Shown here one piece after another: positions 1 through 10,932 of a DNA stretch of 64,000 nt; the stretch's first letter is position 1, and each line of letters opens with the position of its first letter. The stretch comes from Talpa occidentalis (lineage: Eukaryota > Chordata > Mammalia > Eulipotyphla > Talpidae). The notes beneath the pieces are model-generated. The model had not been told where the DNA came from. It made no database searches and saw only the letters and a list, made by a program, of their open reading frames with translations. Position numbers and translations under genes: made by a program. The stretch lies in NCBI RefSeq assembly GCF_014898055.3, contig NW_023601754.1:50895013-50959012 (forward strand), read 5' to 3'.

Positions 1-688
1 AGAAAAGTTGAGGGGAGGTGGGTGGTTGCAGCTCCTAATGGGCAGCGAGGGCTGCACAGACATAGAAGAGGGTCCTGGGCACCTGAACCTGGTGCCCGGC
101 CTCGAGCCAGGATTGGGGGCAGGTCGGCTGTACTTCTGAGGAGTCCTGAGGCTGTAGCTGGCGGGGTGATCCCTCAGAGGACTGGGCCCTCTGGATCCTG
201 AGCGTGTGGGTCTCAGTGCAGATTGCCGGGTGCCAACTGCCTTACAGAGCTGGGGGTGCCTGTGTGGTAGAGCGGAAGTGGTCACGTGGTGCAAACGTGG
301 GGTGGACGGTGTGAGCCCAGTGGGTTCCGTAGAGCAATGTACTTACACGTCCCTGGGAGAGTGAGCTGGGACCATCATCTGTAGTTGGAGTCCTGCGGAT
401 GAAGTCTGAGCCTGTGTTTGGCTGTGACTTGGGGGCGCCCTGGGGGGTTCTTTGTCATGGAGGGTGGGATCCTGCAGGCCAGGCCCGCCAGCTTAGATGG
501 CACCAGTTTCCCCTTTCTTGTGAGGGTTGTGCACTGCCTGTGCAGTGACTCAGGCGCTGGTGGCCCCACGGTTGGTGTTTGCTGAGGTGGGGCGTTCTGG
601 TGGGGTGTTAGCTGGGTCTTGACGTTGTGGGCGGATGGACAGTGGCTGCTGAGACAGAATGTGGGTTTCTTTGCTCTGCATCGTACAG
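1..688. other. intron or 5' flank upstream of gene A KRAB exon
   Basis: No coding exon, repeat or CpG-island promoter is recognisable here. The segment ends in the splice acceptor of the gene A KRAB exon (AG at 687-688). By comparison with genes B, C and D the first coding exon of gene A should lie a few kb further upstream, outside the window. Confidence 0.6.
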
Positions 689-815
689 GAGAGCATGATG
701 TTTCAAGACGTGGCCGTGTACTTCTCCCGGGAGGAGTGGGGCCTCCTGGATCAGTCCGAGAGACACCTGTACCTCGATGTGATGCTGGACAACTTTGAAC
801 TCGTGTCTTCACTGG
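689..815 (+). CDS. gene A, KRAB-A box exon
   Basis: This 127-bp exon encodes a KRAB-A box with the usual core, including [17 protein letters not shown] and [17 protein letters not shown] boxes bind TRIM28/KAP1 and cause heterochromatin silencing (family knowledge). The acceptor AG is at 687-688 and the donor GTAAGA follows position 815. The exon enters in phase 0 and leaves with one base of a glycine codon, which joins in frame to the exon at 5122. The same length and phases occur in genes B and D. The Leu in LYLDVML and Asp in MLDN differ from the common LYRDVMLEN, but the DV, EEW and DVML core is intact. No KRAB-B exon is visible in the following intron. The first coding exon must lie before the window. 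Confidence 0.88.
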
Positions 816-1303
816 GTAAGACTTTCACGCCCATGTCCTGCTCACATGTGGACTGTGCCCACTGCTGGCTTCCCCCGCTCCTGGGGTTTTGCTCTCCACT
901 CCCTGCTTCCTGCAACCCTGACACCCAATTACTGAACACCCAAGCTGGGGAGTATCTGACTCCTGTAAGTTTGGGGCTTATTTTCCTCAGCATAGTGTCC
1001 TCCAGGTTCCCCCATTACCACGGTCCTTACACTGAGGTGATGGATTCCCCCTTGCTGTCCCTCTTCCTGGCTGGGTCAGATCCATGGGGTTTCTGTCCCC
1101 CACATTTTGACCATTTCCTTTCGCTGGCATTTCCGCTTGCCTGGCCATGCCACGAATGGGGAGCTTTGTCATGATCACTCACTGGACTATGGGCTACTTT
1201 TCAAAATAATCCTGTAAAGTAATTTTTGAAGTGTTCAGATCATTTTCTTACTCCCCCCACTGCTATTGAACTATAAATTGAAAAATAAAATTGTGTGTAT
1301 TTA

Positions 1304-1566
1304 AGGCCTCCTTGGTGGCCTAGGGGTTGAGTCTCAGCGCTGTCACCACTGTGGCCTGAATTTGATCCCCAGCCAGAGAGCTGACCCACATGGCACAGCA
1401 GACCTCTCCTATCTCGCCCGTAGCTCCCCTCAGCCTATTCTGCTCCCCACTTTGTCTCTGGTGAATTTCTCACCTCCCACCCCTGCCCCACCCCACCCCC
1501 CACACCTCTGGCCTGTACTCCAGTTCTTATATGCAAAAAATAAAGAAAAATAAATCTTTAAAATAT
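1304..1566 (+). mobile_element. tRNA-derived SINE, full length, diverged
   Basis: The copy starts with GGCCTCCTTGGTGGCC and ends in AAATAAATCTTTAAAA. The middle keeps the family body (GCAGCAGACCTCTCCT-like segment and CTGGCCTGTACTCCAG). Several differences from other copies suggest an older insertion. Confidence 0.85.
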
Positions 1567-1671
1567 AAATTCATGGATATTTGAAATGTATAGCACCATT
1601 GGATATTTACATTATGAGATAGTTACTATAATGAAAATAAATGAGTCTATAGACCTGACATAACCTTTGCC

Positions 1672-1935
1672 TTTTTTTTTTTTTTTAAAGATTTATTTTC
1701 ATTTATACAAGAGCTGGGGTACAGGTCAGAGGCGGGAGCATGACAGAATTCACCAGAGACAGAGCGGGGAGCAGAATGGGCAGACGGACTGAGGACACTG
1801 CTGAGGGCGAGGCGGGAGAGGTCTTCCAAGCCATGTGGGTTTCTCCCCGGCCAGCCGGAAATCGAACCCATGCTGAAGAGGCTGCGGGCAGCTTCACAGC
1901 GTGGCGCTCAACCCGCTGCACCACCGGGGAGACCC
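1672..1935 (-). mobile_element. tRNA-derived SINE, inverted
   Basis: It begins with a T-run followed by AAAGATTTATTTTCATTTAT, the reverse complement of the family tail. It ends in CACCGGGGAGACCC, the reverse complement of the tRNA-like head. It lies about 100 bp from an oppositely oriented copy. Confidence 0.88.
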
Positions 1936-2089
1936 TATGTTATTATTTTTTTTAAAGAACATTGAACATGTATGCTTTTAGCAAGTTTGGGTAGTGTAAT
2001 ACAGCACTAGGAACTGTAGCCTAGTAACCCTGGTACTGTAGATGTTTAACCACGTTACAAATTAAAGTTTTTTTCTCTTTCCCCCAGTC

Positions 2090-2460
2090 CTGTGCTTTTG
2101 GGCTTCTACTTTCTTTATAAGGGCTTGTTAACGTCCAAGCAGAATTATCCATTTTTTGGTCCTTCTGTGACTTACTGCACTTGGCATAGTGTCCTCCAGG
2201 TCACCCATGTTACAGGTTGTAGTTTTGCTTCTTTCACGAGGCTGCATTTTTGTATGCATACCCCGCACCGTATTAGTTCATTCCATCATGGATGAGACGT
2301 TTTTGCCCTTGGTTTCTTTTTTTTTTTTTTTTTTTTTTGCATTTTTTTAAAATAAATTTTATTTTTATATTCCCCATAAAATTGCAACCCCCTTATTTTT
2401 TTTTTTTTATAAATTTTATTGTTATATTCCCCATACAATTGCAGCCCCCCCATTCTGACC
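2090..2460 (-). mobile_element. L1-derived fragments, including two 3'-end pieces
   Basis: Positions 2140-2290 read like the reverse complement of old L1 3' sequence (GGCATAGTGTCCTCCAGGTC, then a stretch on small pictures of the familiar CATCCATG theme). Positions 2310-2460 hold two near-copies of an A-rich end whose complement reads TGCAATTGTATGGGGAATAT followed by ATAAAATTTAT and a poly(A). The same end occurs at 53200-53387, where it follows a G-rich purine tract typical of L1 3' UTRs. Confidence 0.55.
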
Positions 2461-3075
2461 CCATCCCTTGGTTTCTTGAAGTAAGATATCTGCTCCTTTC
2501 TGTCCTCGGACTCTCGCTCCTTGCTTCACCTCCCCGAATTCACGCAGGCCTGCTTCACTGTATTGCTTTTTAATTTTTTCTCTCAAGTCACAGATTCTTT
2601 CTTTTGCTTGATGAAGTTGTCCGTTGAAGTCCTCCATTTTTTCATTCATCTGTGTATTCTCAGGCACCGGAATTTGTTTGGTTCTTGTGTTTTTCAGCCG
2701 TAGAGTGTCAGCGTATTTTCATTCCTGTGAGCAGTTAATCCCAGAGAAATGAAGGTAGCTTTACCATCCCCAAATGTTTGCAAGGACATAAAATTTTCAC
2801 TTAATTGTGTGGTTTAACTCGCACTAGTTTACATGCTTTCTCTATTTGTGTTCCAACATTGATCCCTGGTTATGATCTCTGTTCTCCCTCACATTTGAAT
2901 TTATCATGGGTTCTTAATCTAGACAACAACAAAAAAATTGTAAATGCCAAACTTTTTGATAAATAGAAAACAAAGTCCTCAGATCATTTGCACTGTTCAT
3001 TAACAACAGATTTTCTGTTGAAAAGTTGGTTTTGATCAAACAGTTAATTTGAATTGTCAAAAAATAAAGGCAGTA

Positions 3076-3386
3076 GGGCCTCCCGGTGACGCAGCGGTTG
3101 AGCGCTGGGTTGCGAAGCTGCCCGCAGCCTCTGCAGCGCCGGTTCGATCCCCGGCTGCTCCCCGGCCACCGGAGGAGGGTCCCGCATGGTGCGCAGACCT
3201 CTCCTGCCGCCCGCTGCTCCCCTCAGCAGTGTACTTTGGTCCTTCTGCCTGCTCTGCTCCCCGCTCTGGCTCTGGGGAATTCTCTCACCCTCCCGCGCTT
3301 CTGACTGTACCCAGTGCATGTATAAACAAAACAAACAAATAAAATAAATAAATAAATAAAACATGCCTCTATAAAAAAAAATAAAT
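3076..3386 (+). mobile_element. young SINE copy with target-site duplication
   Basis: This is a full copy of the subfamily that carries GCGCTGGGTTGCGAAGCTGC in the head and ACATGCCTCTATAAAA at the end. It is flanked by the 14-bp direct repeat AAATAAAGGCAGTA (3062-3075 and 3387-3400). Matching repeats and low divergence from the copies at 10.6 kb and 36.7 kb point to recent L1-type retroposition. Confidence 0.92.
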
Positions 3387-5121
3387 AAATAAAGGCAGTA
3401 TAAATAACAACTAGGGCTGCTTAATCTTCTCATAGTGGTGATACTTTGAAGGAAGTAGAATACTTTGGAGCATTTCCCTTTCCTTCGAATTCAGTATTAC
3501 ATCACTTTGAGCATTCAGAGGTAGATACCAAAGTCATAAAATTAACGTATGAGCCATTTTCACCCTTGTTTCTCGAGTTAGGCCTGAAGAGTCTAATGCC
3601 AGTGAAAGTGCAAAGGAAGAAGAACATATAAGCTGGCCTTGGAATTGGCAAGAACAGAGTGTGAAAGCAAGGGTGGTGTGCTACTTCCGTCCTGTGGGAC
3701 GTTTTCTTCCAGAAACTAGGTCCTGTTAAAACAGGCTAATCCAGGCAGACAGCTTGGGAGTCACATCGTGCCTGTCACCCTCTGTCCTTAATGTAGATGG
3801 CACTTGTGAGTGTATGTATGTGCTTAATTTTGCTCTAAATACTGCTGCATTTCTTGCTGTTTTCCTGTTTCTTCCTAGTTGCCCGTGGTTCTCTAGCATG
3901 AATCCCTTCAGTAACTGAGGAGGCTAGTGCCACGATTTTTTAAGCAACTGCTGATGCTTACATTTGAGTGCCTTCGGGGAGTTGGCATAGCAGGACCTGC
4001 AGCAGCTCCACCTGATTCCCCCTGCTCCTTCCTGCCACCCTCAGAGGGGCGAACGCTTCAGGCCACTCGGCAGACCTGTCCAGTCTTGCTGGTCTGGGAG
4101 CTGGTGGTCTTCGCTCCATCTGTCCTTGACCATGTCCTTGTTGAATAGCGCTTTTTTGGTTATTTATAGTTTGGCCTCTTTTGTTAAATGGTCTGTTTTC
4201 TTGTAGGTCACTGAACTGACTGAAAGGAATTACTTTGAATGGTCTGGGGGGCAGTTCTTAGGTCTGTTTCTCAGGGCTGGTTTCTGGATCGGTGTTCCCT
4301 TGATGATGCCGTGTTTCCCTCAAGTGTTCCTCACAGCCGTGTGTAGCTGTGTACTCATTGGACGGCGCAGTCACTTCTTCCAGACTCGGCATTCCCGTCG
4401 TGATGGGAGAGACTGTCACCTGGTGATGGGTGGGACGAGAGCTCCAACTTGGGGACCTCTCCACCTGTGGGTAGGGAGAGGGTGTTCCAGATCTGGGGAG
4501 GGCTCAGCAGGGGCAACTCCCTGCCGCTCCAGTTCCTTAGTCAGAGTTTGACGAAGGTACAGAGGCGTCCTCAGCGGGGGATGCCGTGGGTGTCCAGTGC
4601 AGTGGAGATTATCAGGAACCCCTGGTTTCTTTTGCTCCCACAGAGGCCACTGTGGCCAGTGCTCTGGCGCTCTGCTGGTGGCGGCACTTGAGGTTTGAAG
4701 GCAGTTCTGGGGTCGGGACATTTGGCCTTTGTTAGTCAGAACAAAGGTGTTCACGTGTCCTTGATTGACCTTAAGAAATGGCTTCTGTGTTGCAGTTGGA
4801 TTAAGATGGACTTGGGGGCACAGTCCCCCAGTCTGGGGGGGGGGGACTGTGTCGTAATAGTCTCACGAGCATTAATGGCCTGAAGGGAGCTGTGCGCAGA
4901 GCAGTACTCCACACGCTCTTCCTTGTGCACATCCAGGTGAGGGCGCCGCCATTCTGTGAGCCGAGGTGACGCACGACCAGTGCTCTTTCAGCTGAGCTCC
5001 AGCTCCCTTGTATTGCAAACCACCGCATAGGCACACGGTCAGCAGTTACAGGTGGCCTTGTGTGTTGGGCCCACCCTCACCCGTGGTCAGTAAGTGCCTC
5101 ACCGCTGTCTCTTGTGCTCAG

Positions 5122-7112
5122 GTTGCTGCTGTGGAGCAGAGGCTGTGGAGACTCCCTTTGAGCAGAGTGTGTCTGTAGGCGAGTCCCAGCCCAGCGCTCC
5201 CAAGGCAGCTCTGTCTCAGAAGACCCACCCCTGTGAGCTGTGCGCTCCGGTCTTGAGAGACATTTTCCTCGTGACTGAGCCCCTGGGAACACAGCACGGG
5301 CGGCTCCTGTTGAGGTGTGGGGCGTGTGCCAAGCAGTTTTCTTTCGGCGTGAACGTGAATCATGACCAGGAGCAGCACAAGGAGGAGAAAGCCCGCAGGA
5401 GCAGCGTGGACTGGTCCTCGTTTGTGAAGAGCTGCAGATTCCACGTGTCAGAGCACCCCTCTGCCTGTGGGGAGGTTGGGAGAGACGTCCTGGCCGTCGT
5501 GGGACGTCTGCAGCCACCGGTCACTCTTCCTGGGGAGGAGCCAGGCACAGCCACCCAGAGTGGCGCAGCGGCACAGAGCAGTAAAAGCCGTCACCCCCGG
5601 GGAGCTCGCACCAAAGCCCGCAGCCCCAAGCACACTCTTGTTCAGGCCCAGGGCGTCCACGCAGGAAGACAGAGTTTCGTGTGCAGTGAATGTGGGAAAA
5701 CATTCAGGTACAAATCCTCCTTTGTCGCGCACCAGAGAGTGCACGCTGGAGGGAGAATCAGCGTCTTTGGTGAACACAGTGAATCCTTGAGTCAAAGCCT
5801 AGCCCTCAGTCAACATGTTGGGGCTCATGCGGGGGAAAGGCAGCCCAAGTGCAGCAAGTGTGGGGGACCCTTGAGCCAGCGGTCTCGACTCTCCTGTCCT
5901 CAGCCGTGGCCCGGCGGCCAGAGCAGCTCTGTGTGCGGTGGGTGTGCGGTGCCCTTCACGCACGGCGCAGCGCTCATCCCACACAGGAGGGCGCGGGCTC
6001 GAGACAGGCCTTACAACTGTGACTGCGGGAAGGCCTTCACCTCCATCTACAGCCTCAGCTGCCACCAGCGCGTGCACACGGGGGAGCGGCCCTACGAGTG
6101 CCTCGAGTGCGGGAAGTCCTTTACCTTCAGCTCCAACCTCCGCTACCACCAGAAAGTGCACCGAGGGGAGCGGCCGCACGCGTGCAGGGAGTGCGGGAAG
6201 GCTTTCATCACGCGCGCGGCGCTCTGTTACCACCAGCGGCTGCACACGGGGGAGAGGCCGTACGCGTGCGGCGAGTGCGGGAAGTCCTTCAACAAGAGGT
6301 CGACGCTCATCCAGCACCTGAGGGTTCACACGGGAGAGAAGCCGTACGTGTGCAGCGAGTGCGGGAAGTCCTTCACCTCCAGCTCCAGCCTGCGCTACCA
6401 CCAGCGCGCGCACACGGGGGAGAGGCCGTACGCGTGCACCGCGTGCGGGAAGGCCTTCACCTCCAGCTCCGGCCTCCGCTACCACTACCGGGCTCACACG
6501 GGGGAGCGGCCCTACGAGTGCAGCGAGTGCGGGAAGTCTTTCTCCTCCAATTCCAGCCTCCGTCTGCATCGGAGAGTTCACAAGGGGGAGCGGCCCTACG
6601 AGTGCAGCGAGTGCGGGAAGGCCTTCACCTCTAACTTCCAGCTCCTGGGGCACCGGCGCGCGCACACGGGGGAGAGGCCGTACGCGTGCACGGCGTGCGG
6701 GAAGGCCTTCACCTCCAGCTCCGGCCTCCGCTACCACTACGGCGCGCACACGGGGGAGCGGCCTTGCGAGTGCAGCGAGTGCGGGAAGTCTTTCTCCTCC
6801 CGCTCCAACCTCAGTGTCCACCGGAGAGTTCACCGCGGACACAGGCCGCACGAGGGCCGGGAGTGCGGGCAGTCTTTCACCTCTTGCTCCCACCTTCTCG
6901 GTCACCAGCGAGTTCACACAGGGGCGCGGCCTTACGCATGTAGTGAGTGTGGGAAGTCTTTTACCTCGAGCTCCTCTCTGCGCTGTCACCAGAGGGTTCA
7001 CTCAGGAGAAAGGCCTTACACGTGCACGGAGTGTGGGAAATCTTTTCCCTCCCGCTCACAGCTCCTTGGCCATCACAGGGCGCACACAGGAGAGAGGCCT
7101 TGTGTGCGGTGA
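5122..7112 (+). CDS. gene A, linker and C2H2 zinc-finger exon
   Basis: The exon follows the acceptor TTGTGCTCAG and continues the KRAB exon in frame as [10 protein letters not shown]. The linker carries the KTHPCELC segment shared with genes C and D, and one intact finger (about 5675-5743). A decayed zone follows: a finger lacking most ligands, one with CPQP in place of the histidines, one ending in Arg, and one with CxC instead of CxxC (6018-6090). Twelve intact C2H2 fingers in all can be read, eleven of them between 6091 and 7090. One inside that block (near 6850) has lost its first Cys to Gly. The protein should be a nuclear, KRAB-dependent DNA-binding repressor. The reading frame ends at 7112, early in what was another finger, because of a small deletion. 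The overall frame and phase are intact, so I call it a functional candidate rather than a pseudogene. Confidence 0.85.
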
Positions 7113-7185
7113 GTGTGGGAAGACTTTTCTCACTCGCTCCAAACTCTGTTGCCATCAGAGGGCCCCCGCCAGAGAAAGGCTGTAA
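7113..7185 (+). pseudogene. decayed last finger of gene A, out of frame
   Basis: After the stop the +2 frame reads [20 protein letters not shown], a C2H2 finger whose final His has become Pro. Aligning GERP-C with the usual GERPYVC indicates two missing bases at the Tyr codon. The finger is no longer part of the protein. Confidence 0.75.
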
Positions 7186-8679
7186 GAGCGCTGTGCTTTG
7201 CGGAAGCTTTAGGGCAACATCTGCGATCACCCTCACAGTTCAGCCTGGAGAAGAGGTTTAGGTTTTAGCAAATGTGCAGTTTCCTGTTGGAGCATAACGT
7301 GGCAGTGAAGAAAACGTGGAGATCCACCCGTCTGAATCGAGCCTCACGCATCTGAGCGATCACTGAGGTGTTTCCCCGCGAGTTTCAGTTACTTGGGAGG
7401 CTCGTGAGGTTGTGTTGCATTTTCTCGCCTGCCCGGGGCCCTTGTTAGGTTTCCGTCGATGCGGCTTCCGGTGTCGAGGTCGTTCCCCTCTGCCGCCTGA
7501 CAGGCCTCTCCGTGTGAACCAGTCACACACACACGCACAACCCCCTCGTTCTCAGGGAAGCCGACTGTTCTTTTTGTGTGAGAGTAAGTTAGTCACCCGC
7601 CCCCTCAGCAGGTCTGCTTTCCCTCAGCTTCCTTGGACTTGAACCTGAATTGGCGTGACCCCCAAGCCATGTCTTGCGAGTTTGGTCAGCAGGTTTGCCA
7701 CAAGGCCTGCGGGTTTCAGATTTGTGTTGATTTCTCGTGCTCCGTGTGACGCATCTGTCCGGCTTCCACATTGCCGATGGCCGCCTGCTGCCGTGATGGG
7801 ACCAGGATGGAGGTCTTCACTCTCTCCTGGTGTGAGGGGAGAACAGCCTGCTGTGTTTCTCAACCGCTCTCTGAGCCTGAGAGCAGACGGCAGGGTGGCG
7901 GAAAGGAACCAGCTGGTTTTCAGCAAATTGCATCACTGCCCACACGGCCCCCTCGGAGAGACAGCGGGGCAGTGAAGCCTGGACATCGTGTGCTTTGTGA
8001 GTCGCAGGCGTGACCCCTGGAGCGGGCAGATGTCAGAACCTCAGGTGCCACCGAGGGCAGCGTCGCTTTCTCCCGTGTTGAGGTGACAGCGCCTCGCACT
8101 CCCTCCCGGCTCTGTATTGGGGGTGTCGCCGCTGGGTGTGGAAAGAGCCACGTGGCCTCATGTCCCGGGCTTACTGGCGTGGGGTCAGTGGTGGACGACC
8201 ATCGGGTCCAGGGCGCCAGCTGGTACAGGAAGGAGCCTGGCGGGGAGGGGAGGAGGCTGCAGCCAGCTGGGCGGGATGTGCTGCGCGGACAGGTGTGCCC
8301 AGAGGTGGCCCTGATGGGGCTGCAGGCCTGCCTGGGTACGGGTCTTGGTACCTCCAGGCAACTTTATCTCGTGTAGCTGTAGTCGCTGGCAGAGAAAGGA
8401 CTGCACGTTTGTGGGAATTCCTGGAGCCTCCCGCAGTGCCTTGGTGGCCATCACTGGGCAGGCAGGAAGGGGCCACTCACACAGTGGGGGGTGTGATCTC
8501 ATGGCCTGACAGCGTGCCCCGTGGCCTGGAAATGCCCCTGGTGCCTGTGTTGCTGCCACTGAGGGAAGGCCGGCCCCAGAGGGCCCGCGGGAGGTGGGTG
8601 TAGCTCCAGTGCGCTGGTGCCCAAGGCGCTTTCCCAAACCTGGGGCGCTCGGATTTGTTTTATTATCACGAGTCAGTTT
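7186..8679. other. 3' flank of gene A, nothing recognised
   Basis: This is probably 3' UTR and spacer. I see no polyadenylation signal that is clearly used, no further finger remnant after about 7185, and no repeat I can name. Confidence 0.5.
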
Positions 8680-9560
8680 TTGAAGGTTTATTAGGGCATA
8701 ATTTACATGCACTAGACTCTGCATGTCTGAACTCTCTAACTGGATGAGTTTTGAGATCATCAGGGTCCTGACCGTGACGTGTCTGCCCCGGGCATGGCCG
8801 GCCTCTCTCCCTGCTCTTTCCACCTCTCCACATGCTGTTGGCTTTCCTTCTCTCGAGTAAGATGCCGTTGCTCTTGAGTTTGTGTTGTCGAAATTGTAAA
8901 CCTATTTTTGTAATCCTTTATCACAATTACTTAGAATTTATCAGTGATGGTGTATGACTTTATTGGCTGAGGAATTTTCCTTGTGTGTAACACTTATTTT
9001 CTGTTCATGGGCATTTAGAGTATTTCTGGATTTTCACTACTGAAAATAAAGGCGTAGCCAACCTTTGTGCCTGTTTGCTTGGACACACGCTTACCTTTTC
9101 CTGGAGTCCGCATCGCGGGGCAGGTGAAACGTACTCTTGAAGCGAACAGAACAAACCGTGGTCTGAAATGATTGCACCTTTTTGCATCTTACCCGGGTGT
9201 GAGTTCCTTTTCTGTGGCTTTCTACCAACACTTGGTAGCTTCATTTGTCATTTTCTTTTCTTTTTTTTTAAGATTTATTTTTATTTATTTATACAAGCAC
9301 TGGGTACAGTCAGAAGCGCGGGAGGGTGAGAGGATTCACCAGAGCCAGAGCGGGGAACAGAACAGGCAGACTGACGAAATACACTGCTGAGGGGAGCAGC
9401 GGGCGGCAGGAGAGGTCTGCGCGCCAAGTCATTTTATTTTCTTAAGGATTTGTGATTTTGAGCATTTTTCATGCCTTTGTCACCTTCATGTCTGTCTTAC
9501 GGTTTCTGTATTTGTCATTTGCACATTTGGTCCATTTGAAGGCCTTTTCCCTCGTAGACA
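8680..9560 (-). mobile_element. old L1 fragment, inverted, interrupted by a SINE
   Basis: Text such as GGTTTATTAGGGCATAATTT near 8685, and GTGATTTTGAGCATTTTTCA near 9450, resembles the reverse complement of mammalian-wide L1 3' sequence. A 5'-truncated SINE is inserted at 9255-9427. Divergence is high, and the exact ends are uncertain. Confidence 0.6.
9255..9427 (-). mobile_element. 5'-truncated SINE with target-site duplication
   Basis: The tail and body are present but the tRNA-like head is missing: the copy stops after AGGTCTGCGCGCC. The 8-bp direct repeat GTCATTTT flanks it (9247-9254 and 9428-9435), so the head was lost at insertion and not by later deletion. Confidence 0.85.
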
Positions 9561-10564
9561 GATTGGAACCTGGGGACAGTGGCATGCTGGGACTGTACTC
9601 GTCAAGGGAGCGATGCTTTGCAGTGGGAATACTTGTGTTTAAGAACGAGAATGATATTCACTTGCTTTCTAGCCTTTTGCGTCAGCCGTGATGTGCAGGT
9701 CCCTCGCTACGTTGCCTCCTCTGTCCTCAGCCAGGCATCGGGTCACGTGCAGTATGCCACGTTTCCATCAGTGTTGGCCAGGTGTGCAAGGTGCTCCACA
9801 CACCCCTTTCGCTGCTGATACCCTGATGGTAGTGCCCTGTGTTTGATGCTGTTTATCATGGCTCCTGTGCGTGCACCCTTCCCCGTGTGCTCAGCTCATC
9901 TTCACGGTGTGTTGTGTGTCATGGCCCCTAAATGTGCCAGGTCCTTGTTAAGCTATTGACCTGGAGGCCGCTATGAAAGTGTTGAAAGACTGCATGGGGA
10001 GGTTAGTGACAGCTGCCACCTGGCAGTCAGCACGTCTCTCCTCCACAGCTCTGTCTTGAGGAGCAAGAACAGGGAACAGAAACTGCTCAAAGTTCTGCCT
10101 CCTTGAAAGCACTGAGATGTAACAATTTGCGAAGGGCCTGTGTCAGGTATGTAGAAACTCGCAGTGAGCCGGCCTCAGGGTGACATGGAAGCTCTTGACC
10201 AATACAGAAAGTTTGTTGTGTTGAAAGAAGAGGCTTTTCCTGACACAGGTTGGATGCGCTGCTAGATCTGGTTTAGACGATCACAGCGTGGAAGTGAGCA
10301 GTGGCTCAGCCGGCGCAGGCGTGAGGGCAGCTGGAAGTGTTTGGAAGCTCTGGGTAAGCCCTTCCTCTTCTGTGAACACACAGCCCTGGACACTAGGGCC
10401 ACACAGGTGGCCCCCCCAGCTCCGCTCGTATCCCAGGTGTGTAGTGGTGCTTGGTACCCTCTAGGTGTATATAAATACACGCTGAGAAAATCGCCTAATA
10501 ACCACTCCGCATCCCCATCACGAAGCAACAATACATCTAGCTCTGGTTTGTCGTGTTTGATGGT
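9561..10564. other. spacer between genes A and B, nothing recognised
   Basis: I see no gene, promoter or named repeat in this stretch. Confidence 0.5.
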
Positions 10565-10582
10565 GTCCATGGGGTAACTTCT

Positions 10583-10914
10583 TTTTTTTTTTTTTTAATT
10601 AAAGATCTTTTTTTTTTTTTTTTTTTTTTTAAGAGGCATGTTTTATTTATTTGTTTGTTTGTTTGGTTTAGACATGCACTGGGTACAGTCAGAGGCGTGG
10701 GAGGGTGAGAGAATTCACCAGAGCCAGAGCAGGGAGCAGAGCAGGCAGAAGGACCGAAGTACACTGCTGAGGGGAGCAGCGGGCGGCAGGAGAGGTCCGC
10801 GCGCCATGGGGGACCCTCCTCCGGTGGCCGGGGAGCAGCCGGGGATCGAACCGGCACCGCAGAGGCCGCGGGCAGCTTCGCAACCCAGCGCTCAACCGCT
10901 GCGCCACCGGGGAG
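10583..10914 (-). mobile_element. young SINE with perfect 18-bp target-site duplication
   Basis: This is a full inverted copy of the GCGCTGGGTTGCG subfamily. It is flanked by identical 18-bp repeats GTCCATGGGGTAACTTCT (10565-10582 and 10915-10932). The perfect repeat and the tail with long T/A runs make this one of the youngest insertions in the window. Confidence 0.95.
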
Positions 10915-10932
10915 GTCCATGGGGTAACTTCT

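Larger units (their letters stand above)
816..5121 (+). other. gene A intron, repeat-rich
   Basis: This intron of about 4.3 kb holds three full SINE copies (1304-1566, 1672-1935, 3076-3386), L1-like fragments at 2090-2460, and otherwise no feature I can name. The stretch 3400-5090 shows no recognisable gene or repeat. A run of nine or more G lies near 4838-4847. Confidence 0.6.

Noticed and set aside
2292..2573. Hydrophobic reading frame
   Set aside because: It is produced by T-rich L1 tails (poly-Phe) and is not a protein gene.
5799..7001. - strand frame (400 codons) opposite the gene A fingers
   Set aside because: It is the regular antisense shadow of repeated C2H2 codons. The same shadow appears behind every finger exon in this window.
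8083..8823. Overlapping mid-size frames on both strands downstream of gene A
   Set aside because: There is no domain, no splice context and no match to neighbouring genes.
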